Shown here: piece after piece, positions 16,033 through 24,876 of the stretch
Position numbering within the stretch: the first letter of the stretch is position 1
Layout of the letters: every line of letters begins with the position of its first letter
Source of the DNA: Bin87 sp963666415
GTDB lineage: Bacteria; Chloroflexota; Dehalococcoidia; Lucifugimonadales; UBA3495
Direction of reading: 5' to 3'
NCBI GenBank assembly: GCA_963666415.2
Contig: CAXXPD010000002.1
Span: 496,001-560,000, forward strand
Length of the DNA stretch: 64,000 nt
Notes under the pieces: model-generated
What the model saw: only the letters and a program-made list of their open reading frames with translations
Databases searched by the model: none
What the model was told of the DNA's origin: nothing
Translations under genes and position numbers: made by a program

Positions 16033-16455
16033 TTACGGTTCCATCAGGCCCGAGCCGTCGCGCTGCAGCAGCTCGATGCGAACATCGTCGGGGCCCCGGA
16101 CGAAGGCGATACGCACGCCGGGCCGGATGGTGCGCGGCTCAACGTAGATCTCCGCCCCCTTGCTCCGCAGGTCCTCTACCGCACCGTCGATGTCATCCAC
16201 GCGGAACCCAAAGTGGTCGAGCCCCAGGTGTGGGTCGCTGGGATTCGAGTCGATGTGTTCCTCCGGCGCCACGCTGGCGATGAAGATTGCCAGGCCGTTC
16301 ACATCCAGATCAACGCGGGGCACACCGTCGCTCTGGATGCGGTTCAGGACCGTCGCCCCAAACATGGTCTCGAAAAAGCCGGCCATGCCTTCCGGGTCTT
16401 TGGTTCGCACGTGGATGTGGTCGTAGGTATAGGTATAAACCGGTGCGGTGCTCAT
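16033..16455 (-). CDS. VOC-family (glyoxalase/bleomycin resistance-like) protein
   Basis: Vicinal-oxygen-chelate fold protein, 140 aa, one complete pair of beta-alpha-beta-beta-beta modules. The first module starts YDHIHVRTKDPEGMAGFFET and the second HLGLDHFGFRVDDIDGAVED. Metal ligand candidates are His of DHIHV and DHFGF and the Glu in VRIELLQRDG. VOC enzymes include glyoxalases, epimerases and dioxygenases; the substrate cannot be assigned. ATG 16455 with GGGAGAATATCACC before it is chosen over the longer frame to 16635, which would translate an intergenic hairpin repeat. It stands downstream of nirK, on the same strand. Confidence 0.85.
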   Translation of the reverse strand: MSTAPVYTYTYDHIHVRTKDPEGMAGFFETMFGATVLNRIQSDGVPRVDLDVNGLAIFIASVAPEEHIDSNPSDPHLGLDHFGFRVDDIDGAVEDLRSKGAEIYVEPRTIRPGVRIAFVRGPDDVRIELLQRDGSGLMEP

Positions 16456-16492
16456 GGTGATATTCTCCCTGGCTGGTTTGAAGGACATGATA

Positions 16493-16540
16493 CTCCCTCT
16501 CCCTTGATGGGAGAGGGTTGGGGTCAGGGTGGAAATCCCC
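16493..16540. repeat. CCCTCTCCC hairpin repeat upstream of the VOC gene
   Basis: CTCCCTCTCCCTTGATGGG pairs with GAGAGGG, followed by TTGGGGTCAGGGTGGAAA. This is the full-length family form including the G-rich tail. Confidence 0.75.
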
Positions 16541-17266
16541 CGCACTAGAGAGGCCCGAGGTGAGGGTGCAATCCCAGAGCTCGAGCAAGGGCCATGCCTC
16601 CAAATTTCATGACAAGGAGCGCAGCCGCCCTGCAACTGCGCTCCCGTATCCGACCTTCCGGTAATTATTGAATGTTACCCGGCGGCTTGACCTGTTCCAT
16701 CAGGTCGTAATCCCATTCTCCCTCGGCGACCAGAATCGCCTTGGCATCGAAGACAAACGCCTCGATGAGGTTGTGCGACAGGTAGGCGTAGGTTCCCGGT
16801 TGCCGGATGGTGTGTATCGACGCCCCGGCGGAACCGGCAGCAATCACCCACGTTTCCAGATCCACCGCCGGCGGACTGCTGAATCCACCGCGCTCCCACA
16901 CGTAGTCGCCGTGCCCGCCGATCAGGTGCGGATACGACTGGCGGTTGGCCTGCGAGTGGATTATCAACGCGTTCTCGCCCACGTTGGCGATCAACTGGCC
17001 GTCACCTTGCAACGCTCCGGTAACCCCGTTGAACACAATATGGGTCGGCGCCAGAGATCTCATCGCCTCCAGGTCATCCACCATCGACGCGGATGGACTG
17101 TCATAGCGCTTGAAGTCTCCATTTTCGCCCCGTGGCAGGTAGTAGTCCTGTTCGCCAACGTAGTAGGCACGGTCATAGCTGATCGGGTTGCCCGCCGGGT
17201 CCCGCAAACCCTCGCGCGGCAGCACCACAATGGCCCCGTTCATACCGTGCACCACGTGCCACGGAA

Positions 17267-18644
17267 GTAGAGTCCCAGGAAGTGGTGTAAGAGTTAGGCG
17301 GTTGGCAAAACGCTGACCACCGCGTCATCCTTGATCGGAAATGCCAAACCCAACCAAGGAGAACGACGGTGGTCAAGCAAAGAATGGATCTTTTGGAATT
17401 ATTACGCAAGCGTGGTATGGACGGAGACGTGGACTTTCTGCGGGAAGCACTGCGGGTCCTGGTGGACGGCATCATGGACGCCGAGGTTTCCGCCCAGATC
17501 GGCGCCCAGCACGGCGAACGCAGCCCGGAGCGGGTCACCTACCGCAACGGCTACCGCAACCGCACCTGGGACACCCGGGTGGGCACCATGGAGTTGCACA
17601 TTCCCAAGCTGCGGGAAGGCAGCTACTTCCCCAGCCTGCTGGAACCGCGGCGGCGCAGCGAGAAAGCCCTGCTGGCCGTCATCCAGCAAGCCTATATAGA
17701 AGGCGTGTCCACTCGGCGGGTGGACGATCTGATCAAGGCCCTGGGTTGCGACGGCATCTCCAGCAGCCAGGTGTCGCGCATCTGCGAGCAACTGGACGAA
17801 GTGGTGGAGAGTTTCCTGGGTCGGCCCCTGGACGGTGGTCCCTACCCCTACGTGTGGCTGGACGGCCTGACCCAGAAGGTTCGGGAGGGCGGTCGCATCG
17901 TCAACGTCTGCGTGGTGGTGGCGACGGGGGTCAATGCCGAAGGGCAGCGTGAGATCCTGGGTATGGACGTGGGCGCCAGCGAGGACGGCGCCTTCTGGCT
18001 GGCCTTCCTGCGGTCGCTGACCGCTCGGGGCCTCAGCGGGGTGGAGCTGGTAACCTCCGATGCCCACCAGGGGCTGAAGAACGCCATCGCCGCGGTGTTC
18101 ACTGGGGCCAGCTGGCAGCGCTGCCGCACCCACTTCATGGCCAACCTGCTCACCCGAGTGCCCAAGCGTGCCCAACCCGGCGTGGCCACCCAGGACATTC
18201 TCGCATGGTCCGCACCATCTACCAGCAACTGTCTCCCGCCGAGGTCCACGGCCAATTGGACCGAGTGGTGGAACAACTCCGGGAGCCCTTTGCCCAGGTG
18301 GCCGAGCTGCTGGCGGATGCCGCGCCGGACATCCTGGCCTTCACGGCCTTCCCAGTGGCCCACTGGCAGAAGCTGTGGTCCAACAACCCGCAGGAACGGC
18401 TGAACCGGGAGATAAGGCGCCGGACTGACGTGGTGGGCATTTTCCCCAACCGGCTATCGGCGCGGCGCCTGGTGGGCGCGGTGCTGGCCGAGCAACACGA
18501 CGAATGGGCCGAAGCCCGCCGCTACCTCACCATCCCCAACGCCGCCGGCAACGAGGCACTGCCGACGCCCAATATGCTGGACGCAGCGGCCTGATCAACA
18601 TCAAAAGGGATGACGCGCTTTTACACTACTTGACGGGACACTAC
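17267..18644 (+). mobile_element. IS256-family insertion sequence, copy 1 (in nirK)
   Basis: 1378-bp element. Left end GTAGAGTCCCAGGAAGTGGT and right end, read inverted, GTAGTGTCCCGTCAAGTAGT are imperfect terminal repeats. It is flanked by the direct repeat CCACGGAA at 17259-17266 and 18645-18652, an 8-bp target duplication as expected for IS256. It is 14 bp longer than copy 2 at 43128-44491 and otherwise almost identical. Those 14 bp disrupt its transposase. Confidence 0.95.
17369..18594 (+). pseudogene. IS256-family transposase, frameshifted by a 14-bp insertion
   Basis: Mutator/IS256-type DDE transposase. The first ~275 codons match copy 2 (403 aa intact), including NGYRNRTWDTRVGTMELHIP, YVWLDGLTQKVREGGRIVNV and the Asp-containing LVTSDAHQGLKNAI. 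After QPGVAT, copy 1 has CAGGACATTCTCGC (about 18191-18204), which copy 2 lacks, so the frame is lost and ends at 18403. The C-terminal third, with the catalytic Glu region NNPQERLNREIRRRTDVVGI, continues in another frame from about 18205 to 18594. The element should not move by itself unless copy 2 acts in trans. Confidence 0.9.
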
Positions 18645-19421
18645 CCACGGAACCATCGTGCCGCCCGGCGCGCAGTGGTAAATGAACACGCCGGCCTTCG
18701 TCGCCCGGAACCGCAGCACCACCTCCTGGCCGGGCTCAACCTGGGTCAGGGAACCGCCGCCCAGCGCGCCGGCAGAAGCGTGAAAGTCGATGTTGTGCAG
18801 CAACTCGTTGCTGGACGGATTGACCAGCGTCATATCCACGTAGTCGCCTTCGTGCACCACAATAATGGGGCCCGGTACGGAACCATTGAAGGCAAAGGCC
18901 CACATGAACACGCCCGGCGCAATCTCAATCTCCTTTTCCTCTACCTCCAGCCGTATCTCGACAACCCTGGGGTCGCCCGTGTTCACCTGCTCGTGTTCCG
19001 GGGAAAACGGCGGGGCCACCAGTTCCTGGGTTACTCGTCCAGCCCGCTAACGTCCTCCGGTTCCCAGGTTTTCGGCCCCGGCCAGACGCGGACGTCGTAG
19101 CGGCCGTGGCTTCGCTGCCCACGGCGGCAGATGTCACAGCCTCAGGACTCGGCAAATCGGTTGGTACGGTGAACGGTGGCACCGTGGTCGCAGCCTCGTC
19201 ATCGCCACCACAGGCAACCCCGGCCAGGAGCGCCGCCGCCAGCAGCGCACACAGCAACAAGCCAGTTGCTCCCATCCTGGGTATCCGCCCGTTATCAAGA
19301 TTCATACCATTCCACCTCTTCGGAACCGCCACGCTAATCGGCGGCGCGGTTAGAATGCCCGAAACCATAGCTATTGATACACTTCGTGTCACGTGTTGCG
19401 ATATAACTTATAGCAAGATCA

Positions 19422-20045
19422 TCAATAGGCCCGCACCGCGCCGGCGATGTGGGAAGTATCGTTGTACAGGTGCAGCACGCAGTTGTTGGGGTAAGTGTGA
19501 ACGACCGTCAGCGAACAGTTGTGCATCACGAATTTCCAGTTGGCCTCCAACGGCAAATCGAGTAACGATACCAGGCCGGCCCGCAGGCTGCCACCGTGCC
19601 CAACGATCAGCACGTTTTCGTCCAGGTGTTGCTCACGCACCTGCTGGACAATCCGGCCCAGGCGGTGGCTGGTTTCGCGAATCGTTTCGCCTTCCGGTGG
19701 CGCAAAATCCAGGTCGTTTTCCATAGAGGCCTCGAACAGGTGCGGGAATTTTCGCTGATATTCCGCCGCCGTCATACCCTCAAACACGCCCTTGTTGTAC
19801 TCCCGTAATTCCGAGGTGAATGCCAGCGGTACATCGCGCTCGCCCAATGCGACGCGCGCGGTCTCCGCTGCCCGGCTCAAATCCGACGAATAGGCGGCGT
19901 CAATACGCACACCGGCCAGCCGACGGGCCAGCATCTGCGCCTGTTCACGGCCCCGCTCCGACAGCGGCACGTCGGTGTGCCCCTGGATGCGGCCCTCGGC
20001 ATTCCATTCCGTCTCCCCGTGGCGGGTAATGTAAATTATACCCAT
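19422..20045 (-). CDS. Histidine phosphatase family protein, probable alpha-ribazole phosphatase
   Basis: Phosphoglycerate-mutase-like histidine phosphatase (207 aa). The catalytic motif is IYITRHGETEWNAEGRIQGH at residues 4-23. Further conserved pieces are YSSDLSRAAETARVAL, ELREYNKGVFEGMTAAEY with the catalytic Glu, and VLIVGHGGSLRAGLVSLLDL with the second catalytic His. In this position, last gene of a cobalamin run, it most likely dephosphorylates alpha-ribazole 5'-phosphate (CobC role). That role is inferred from context. Start ATG 20045 has AAGGAGCAGC before it; the CobD-type gene ends 24 bp upstream. Confidence 0.88.
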   Translation of the reverse strand: MGIIYITRHGETEWNAEGRIQGHTDVPLSERGREQAQMLARRLAGVRIDAAYSSDLSRAAETARVALGERDVPLAFTSELREYNKGVFEGMTAAEYQRKFPHLFEASMENDLDFAPPEGETIRETSHRLGRIVQQVREQHLDENVLIVGHGGSLRAGLVSLLDLPLEANWKFVMHNCSLTVVHTYPNNCVLHLYNDTSHIAGAVRAY

Positions 20046-20069
20046 GCTGCTCCTTGCACAAAGTTGACT

Positions 20070-21215
20070 TCACGCGAAGTTGATTTCACTCCAAACGTTC
20101 GCCACCGCATCGGCCAACCGCACGCAATCTTCCACTGGACGCAGACCGATGCGTATACAATCCGGCAAGCCAAACGAAGTGCAGTCCCTGACGAAAATAC
20201 CCTGGCGGGCCAGCCGGTCCCACAGCGCCGCCGCGTCCCCAACCTGAGCCAGCACGAAGTTGGCCGCCGTTGGGTAACAGCGAATACCCAACTCGCCGAA
20301 GCGTTGCTCCACGCACTCGCGCGACGCCGCCACCGCAGCCCGGGCCCGTTCCAGGTAGCAACCATCGGCGAGCGCCACGACGCCGGCCGCCTGCGCCAGC
20401 CCGTTCACGCTCCAGTCCGGTTGCAACGCGGCCAAACGGCTGATCACCGAGTCGCCGGCCACGGCATACCCCAACCGCAGGGCCGTCAGCGCGTAGTCTT
20501 TGGTCATCGATCGCAGCACAACCAACGATTGGGTGGTCGCCGCCAGCGACACCGCGTTGGCTTCGGCGTGTCGGTCGGACAGGTTGATGTACGCTTCATC
20601 GATTACCAATACGCTGCCGACCCGGGCGGCAACGTCCGCCAGAATCCGCAGGTCGGCGCTGCCAATCAGCGCACCCGTCGGGTTGTTGGGGTTGCAGACA
20701 AACACCAGCGCCGGACGCTCGGAATGGATGCCCTCGGCGGTAAGACCAACATCCCAGCCAAAGCCGTCTGCGTGCCTGGTGGCGTCAAGGGTATGAACCT
20801 GGCCGCCCGACACGGCCACTGCCCCGCCGTACTCGCTGTAGGTCGGCGTGAGCAACAGCGCCGCCGGCTCTACACCATCCGCCGGCGAGCCAACATACGC
20901 GCGCGCCAGCAGGTGGATTATCTCAGTGGATCCGTTGCCGGCAATGATGTTGCCAACTGCAACGCCATCGCCGCGGTGATGCTCAGCAATTGCCTCGGTC
21001 AGCGCCAGGCCGTGGGGGTCTGGATAGGCTGCCAGCTCGACGGCGGCGATTGCCGCTGCCACACCATCCGGCGGTCCCAGCGGGCTAACGCTGGCCGAAA
21101 AGTCGAGGCAATCCTCAAGCCGTAAACCCAACTCCCGCAATTCCGCCAGCTTGATGCCGCCGTGAACCGGGCGCGCGGCGGGATTGGCGTCAATCGTATC
21201 GTCGTAGGTAGTCAT
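20070..21215 (-). CDS. cobD: Threonine-phosphate decarboxylase / histidinol-phosphate aminotransferase-like PLP enzyme
   Basis: Fold-type I PLP enzyme (381 aa). In cobalamin synthesis, CobD decarboxylates threonine phosphate to aminopropanol phosphate, used by the neighbouring CbiB. The sequence shows HGGIKLAELRELGLRLEDCL and DFSASVSPLGPPDGV at the N-terminus, GNGSTEIIHLLAR, FVCNPNNPTGALI, LVIDEAYINLS and the PLP-binding lysine in RSMTKDYALTALRLGYAVAG. DFSAS(V/N)xPLGPP is a CobD-type beginning, distinct from HisC. The start ATG 21215 has no clear ribosome site. It is separated from cbiB by a Uma2 gene. Confidence 0.87.
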   Translation of the reverse strand: MTTYDDTIDANPAARPVHGGIKLAELRELGLRLEDCLDFSASVSPLGPPDGVAAAIAAVELAAYPDPHGLALTEAIAEHHRGDGVAVGNIIAGNGSTEIIHLLARAYVGSPADGVEPAALLLTPTYSEYGGAVAVSGGQVHTLDATRHADGFGWDVGLTAEGIHSERPALVFVCNPNNPTGALIGSADLRILADVAARVGSVLVIDEAYINLSDRHAEANAVSLAATTQSLVVLRSMTKDYALTALRLGYAVAGDSVISRLAALQPDWSVNGLAQAAGVVALADGCYLERARAAVAASRECVEQRFGELGIRCYPTAANFVLAQVGDAAALWDRLARQGIFVRDCTSFGLPDCIRIGLRPVEDCVRLADAVANVWSEINFA

Positions 21216-21243
21216 GCCGGATAGACCGGGGAGGAGATAACGG

Positions 21244-21831
21244 TTATTCCTGACGGCCTGGCAAAGTGCGCGCCGAGTGATTAAAAAGCCGAGCCAATGG
21301 CAACGTAAACCCCGGTATGGCTCGCGAAATCAATGTATCCTTGGTCCTTAAAGTAGCTCGTTCAACATATTCGGAGCCGTTCAATTCCAGCACTGTGATA
21401 CTGTCCACTGTCGGGTCCATGACCCAGTACTCCGGTACGCCCGCCTCGTCATACCAGGTCCGCCTCATAACCAGGTCCCGTGCTCGGTCAGTGGATAGCA
21501 CTTCCACGACCAAATCGGGAACTCCTTCTACAAAACTGCCCTGAATTAAATGCACGCGGTCGGAGCGAACGTAAACCAAATCAGGCGTTGGAGAATGCAA
21601 TTCGGATAGTGCGACACCGATACCGGGTATCGCCCATCCCTGCCTTGGTATGGTGGTATTAAGATACGCGTTAATGAACTCGACCAAAAACGTGATTAGA
21701 TTCTGATGGTCATAAGTAGGTGGCGCCATTTGACACAATACCCCATCGGCTAATTCCCATACCCCTTCACTCGGCGGGAGGTCGCGGTATTCCGCCAACG
21801 TCATTTTTGTGCCGTGCCGAATCGTTGTCAT
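21244..21831 (-). CDS. Uma2-family (DUF820) putative nuclease-fold protein
   Basis: Second Uma2/DUF820 protein of the window (195 aa). Core motifs: MTLAEYRDLPPSEGVWELAD near the start, SPTPDLVYVRSDR, VEGVPDLVVEVLSTDRARDL, RRTWYDEAGVPEYWVMDPTV and SITVLELNGSEYVER. The conserved Asp and Glu in PDLVVEVLS form the PD-(D/E)XK-like site. ATG 21831, with AGGAGCAGGCAAC before it, is preferred. It is embedded in the cobalamin operon between cobD and cbiB with no evident link to B12 synthesis, and could be a late insertion into the operon. Confidence 0.87.
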   Translation of the reverse strand: MTTIRHGTKMTLAEYRDLPPSEGVWELADGVLCQMAPPTYDHQNLITFLVEFINAYLNTTIPRQGWAIPGIGVALSELHSPTPDLVYVRSDRVHLIQGSFVEGVPDLVVEVLSTDRARDLVMRRTWYDEAGVPEYWVMDPTVDSITVLELNGSEYVERATLRTKDTLISRAIPGFTLPLARLFNHSARTLPGRQE

Positions 21832-21880
21832 GTTGCCTGCTCCTGTTCTGTGCACGCCGTTCTATTCGACAATGCCCATT

Positions 21881-22867
21881 CTACACCGCCCAGCCGAATA
21901 TCCACCGCAGCCAGATGACGCCGACTGCGACCAGCGCCGCCAGCGCCGTTGTCGCGTACAACGCCCGTGTCGCCCGGCCGATGTGACGCGCGCACGGTTC
22001 CGGAGCCGGGTCGCCCAGACGGTAGTGGCCCACCTTCTCCAGCGTTACTCCCAACCCTCCGGCCATGGCCGCCATGGTCCAGCCAGCGTTGGGCGACTCC
22101 GTTCTGCCGTGGTGCGCCAGCATAATGCGAACGGCCCGCCCGGCGAGCATCCCTGGCAATGCCAACGTCGATAGCCACAGCATCACCGCCGCCAGCCGCG
22201 CCGGTATCAAATTCGCCGCGTCATCGAGGCGCGCCGACGCCTTCCCCAGATATTCGTACCGGCCATGATAGCCAACCATGCTGTCCAGCGTATTGATGGC
22301 CCGGTACGCCACCGCTCCGGGCAACCCAAAGAGCGCAAAGGCGAGCAGCGGCCCGACCACGCTGTCGGTAACATTCTCGGCAACCGACTCGATGGCTCCT
22401 GCCGCCGCCTGTGCCGGTGTCAGCTGCGAAGTGTCCCGGCTGACCAGCGCGGACATCCGCCGCCGCACTTCGGCGATGTCGCCGGTGGCCAGTATCCGCC
22501 CGATGTCGGCGGCAACGCGATGCAACATCCGCACCGAAAACGTCGTCTTGAGCATTGCCGCCGTCACCAGGAGGTAGGCCAGCGGATGCAATTCCAGCAG
22601 GCCGAAGGTCAGCGCCCAGGCCAGCCCTCCCCACACCACCGGAATCAACAACGCCATCGCTCCGCCGTACACCAGTTGCACCGCCACCGCCGCATCCCGA
22701 CCCGGCGCGAGCCGTTCCGCTGCCGCCACCGTGTTGCCAATCCACACCGTCGGATGCAATCGGTTGGGCGGCTCCCCCAGCGCCACGTCGAGCAATAATG
22801 CCAGCAGCAACACCAGCACATCCAACGGCACCGGCAGGGAGAGGAGGGTGGTCGCTAAAACGTCCAT
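21881..22867 (-). CDS. cbiB: Adenosylcobinamide-phosphate synthase CbiB/CobD-type
   Basis: Integral membrane enzyme that attaches aminopropanol (phosphate) to adenosylcobyric acid. Family motifs: LLLALLLDVALGEPPNRLHP with the WIGN motif, LKTTFSVRMLHRVAADIGR, SALVSRDTSQLTPAQAAAGA, IESVAENVTDSVVGPLLAFA, INTLDSMVGYHGRYEYLGKA, SARLDDAANLIPARL and SPNAGWTMAAMAGGLGV. Several hydrophobic helices are visible and the length (328 aa) is normal. It lies 4 bp after cobS and is certainly in its operon. Confidence 0.94.
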   Translation of the reverse strand: MDVLATTLLSLPVPLDVLVLLLALLLDVALGEPPNRLHPTVWIGNTVAAAERLAPGRDAAVAVQLVYGGAMALLIPVVWGGLAWALTFGLLELHPLAYLLVTAAMLKTTFSVRMLHRVAADIGRILATGDIAEVRRRMSALVSRDTSQLTPAQAAAGAIESVAENVTDSVVGPLLAFALFGLPGAVAYRAINTLDSMVGYHGRYEYLGKASARLDDAANLIPARLAAVMLWLSTLALPGMLAGRAVRIMLAHHGRTESPNAGWTMAAMAGGLGVTLEKVGHYRLGDPAPEPCARHIGRATRALYATTALAALVAVGVIWLRWIFGWAV

Positions 22868-22871
22868 CCGC

Positions 22872-23684
22872 CTACCCTAACCCGATTGCGCTCAGCCACA
22901 GCGAGGCGCCGAACCATCCCTGCGCTACCAGAATAACCGACACGATCAAGGCGGTGGATTCTATCAGTTCGTTGGCCGCACCGTAGCAGTCGCCGGTCAG
23001 TCCGCCACCCAACTGCCTGGTCAACCACAGACCCGCCAGCAGCGCCAGCGCCGACCCGATGGCCAGGACAATCAGCCCGGCGAACCAGCCGGCGCCCCCG
23101 GCGACTATCCCGGCGGTCAATAGCGCCAGTCCGGTTGCCAGCCACGACCTGCTTCCCGATGCGAACGATGCGCCAAGACCCTGTTGCCGACCGTAGGGGT
23201 AAACGGTGAGCAGCAATGCCATCGTCCAGCGCGACACCACCGGGAATACCAGCAGCGCCGGCCAAACCGGCCCCGGCGTCGACAGCAACGTCACCAGCGC
23301 ACCATACTTGACCAGCAGCACGCATCCGGCGCCGGACACGGCGAAGGCCCCGACGTTGGAATCTCGCATTATCTCCAGCCGTCGTTCCACCGTGCGGCCG
23401 CCCCACACGCCGTCGCAAACGTCCATCAGTCCGTCCAGGTGGAGAAATCGATTAACCAATGCCAGCGCAACCACCAGCAACGCCGCCGTCAGTGGTGGTG
23501 TGATCGACAGCCATTCGCACACGGTCGCCAACCCAACCAGCGTTGCGCCGTACAGCAACCCGACCACGGGATACCAGGCACGGGAACGGGAAATCTCGAC
23601 GTCTGTGGCCGAGCGCAGGCCCACCGGCAGCAGGGTCAGAAAGGACAGCGCCACCAGCAACGGCGCGAAAACCGTTCGTATCAC
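22872..23684 (-). CDS. cobS: Adenosylcobinamide-GDP ribazoletransferase (cobalamin synthase) CobS
   Basis: Membrane enzyme joining adenosylcobinamide-GDP to alpha-ribazole (or its phosphate) to complete the lower loop of cobalamin. Motifs: LVALSFLTLLPVGL at the N-terminus, SRAWYPVVGLLYGATLVG, the acidic HLDGLMDVCDGVWGGRTVER, RLEIMRDSNVGAFAVSGAGC and QLGGGLTGDCYGAANELIES. These Asp-rich sites bind Mg2+. Start appears to be GTG 23684, 15 bp after the cobT stop. 270 aa with multiple membrane helices is typical. Confidence 0.94.
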   Translation of the reverse strand: MIRTVFAPLLVALSFLTLLPVGLRSATDVEISRSRAWYPVVGLLYGATLVGLATVCEWLSITPPLTAALLVVALALVNRFLHLDGLMDVCDGVWGGRTVERRLEIMRDSNVGAFAVSGAGCVLLVKYGALVTLLSTPGPVWPALLVFPVVSRWTMALLLTVYPYGRQQGLGASFASGSRSWLATGLALLTAGIVAGGAGWFAGLIVLAIGSALALLAGLWLTRQLGGGLTGDCYGAANELIESTALIVSVILVAQGWFGASLWLSAIGLG

Positions 23685-23699
23685 CGGGGCCTTGCGGAG

Positions 23700-24770
23700 C
23701 TACTCGTCATCCCGGTCGCTCACGCCCGCCTCGGCGAAGGTTGCCATCTCCGCCAGACAGCGGGCCGCCGCCTCAATGATGTGCAGGGCCAGCGCCGCAC
23801 CGGTACCCTCGCCCAGCCGCATCTGCATATCCAGCAAAGGAATCAGTCCCATCGCTTGCAGCGCGACGTTGTGCCCTGGCTCCACCGAGCAGTGGCCTCC
23901 AATGAACCGTGCCGCCGCCGCCGGGCACAACCGCCAGGCGATGAGCGCCGCCGCCCCGCTGATGAACCCATCGACGATTACCGCGCAGTTTCTCGCCGAG
24001 GCCCCGAGCATCACACCCGCCAGCACGCCAATCTCCAACCCGCCCACTTTGGTCAACACGTCCAGGCCATCGTTGCCGTCGGGCTGGTTGGTGTCCAGGG
24101 CTCGCTGGATGGTTTCAATCTTGGCTGCCAGCGCCGCATCGTCCACGCCGGTGCCACGCCCGGTAACAGTTGCCACATCCGCACCGGTGACTACAGCCGT
24201 AATCGCCGCCGAGGGCGTGGTATTGCCGATGCCCATATCGCCGCCGGCGATTACGTTGGCGCCCGCGTCGGCCCGCTCGTTGGCCGCCGCGATGCCGATT
24301 TCCAGGCAACGGATGGCGTCTTGCCGGCTCATGGCCGGCCCGCGGGCGATATTGCCAGCGCCATACGCCACCTTGGCGATGGTCAGGCCCGGCTGTGGGT
24401 CAAGGTCAACGGCCACGCCAGCATCGATCACCACGATGTCCGCGCCGGCTTGACGCGCCAGCACGTTGATGGCTGCGCCGCCGGCCAGGAAGTTGAACAC
24501 CATTTGCGGCGTTACCTCCGCCGGATAAGCCGAAACGCCCTCCGCCGCCACCCCGTGGTCGCCGGCGGCGACGATAACCGCCTTCCCGGTGATGGTGGGT
24601 ATCGGCTGCCCCGTGATGCCGGCCAACTGGACGGACAGGCTCTCCAGCCGGCCTAAACTGCCCGGCGGCTTGGTCAACATTCCCTGCCGGGCCTCCGCCG
24701 CGGCCATCGCAACGGCGTCGAGCGGCCCGATCGCCGCTATCGTCTGGTCAACCAGCTCAGATATGTTCAT
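23700..24770 (-). CDS. cobT: Nicotinate-nucleotide--dimethylbenzimidazole phosphoribosyltransferase CobT
   Basis: Makes alpha-ribazole phosphate from nicotinate mononucleotide and a lower-ligand base. Conserved segments: RQGMLTKPPGSLGRLESLSV, VIVAAGDHGVAAEGVSAYPA, FLAGGAAINVLARQAGADIV, DMGIGNTTPSAAITAVVTGA and the catalytic Glu in LLDMQMRLGEGTGAALALHI. Length 356 aa is normal. Start ATG 24770 has AAGGATAGAACGGT before it. A pair of G-rich hairpin repeats (24790-24870) lies between this gene and cobO, so the operon is not tightly packed at that point. Confidence 0.95.
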   Translation of the reverse strand: MNISELVDQTIAAIGPLDAVAMAAAEARQGMLTKPPGSLGRLESLSVQLAGITGQPIPTITGKAVIVAAGDHGVAAEGVSAYPAEVTPQMVFNFLAGGAAINVLARQAGADIVVIDAGVAVDLDPQPGLTIAKVAYGAGNIARGPAMSRQDAIRCLEIGIAAANERADAGANVIAGGDMGIGNTTPSAAITAVVTGADVATVTGRGTGVDDAALAAKIETIQRALDTNQPDGNDGLDVLTKVGGLEIGVLAGVMLGASARNCAVIVDGFISGAAALIAWRLCPAAAARFIGGHCSVEPGHNVALQAMGLIPLLDMQMRLGEGTGAALALHIIEAAARCLAEMATFAEAGVSDRDDE

Positions 24771-24789
24771 ACCGTTCTATCCTTAAAAG

Positions 24790-24870
24790 CCCCTCTCCCC
24801 TTGCGGGAGAAGGGTGGGGGTGAGGGCCGTCCCCCTATCCCTCTGGGCGAGGACCGGGTGAGGGCCGTCC
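24790..24870. repeat. Two degenerate CCCTCTCCC/G-rich repeats between cobO and cobT
   Basis: CCCCTCTCCCCTTGCGGG with AGAAGGGTGGGGGTGAGGG, then a second shorter unit CCCTATCCCTCTGGGCG with the same GGTGAGGGCCGTCC tail. The shared tail GTGAGGGCCGTCC shows local duplication. Confidence 0.65.
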
Positions 24871-24876
24871 CTCCCT

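Larger units (their letters stand above)
16665..19305 (-). pseudogene. nirK: Copper-containing nitrite reductase (NirK-type) gene, interrupted by an IS256-family element
   Basis: NirK reduces nitrite to nitric oxide in the envelope. The 5' part carries type 1 and type 2 copper ligands and the catalytic Asp in LLHNIDFHASAGALGGG and IYHCAPGGTMVPW. It stops inside the inserted element (17267-18644). The 3' part resumes with HVVHGMNGAIVVLPREG (type 1 His and Met), LIGGHGDYVWERGGF and AYLSHNLIEAFVFDA. Joining across one copy of the 8-bp target duplication gives TMVPWHVVHGMNGA in frame, so the insertion is exact. Upstream, a lipoprotein-type signal starts at ATG 19305 (LLAAALLAGVAC) but is in a different frame from the enzyme. 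An intermediate frame reads GRYDVRVWPGPKTWEPEDVS, suggesting two single-base losses near 19110 and 19040. Confidence 0.88.

Noticed and set aside
23184..24656. Long plus-strand frames opposite cobS and cobT
   Set aside because: Rich in Arg, Gln and His, without domains; the minus-strand cobS and cobT are unambiguous.
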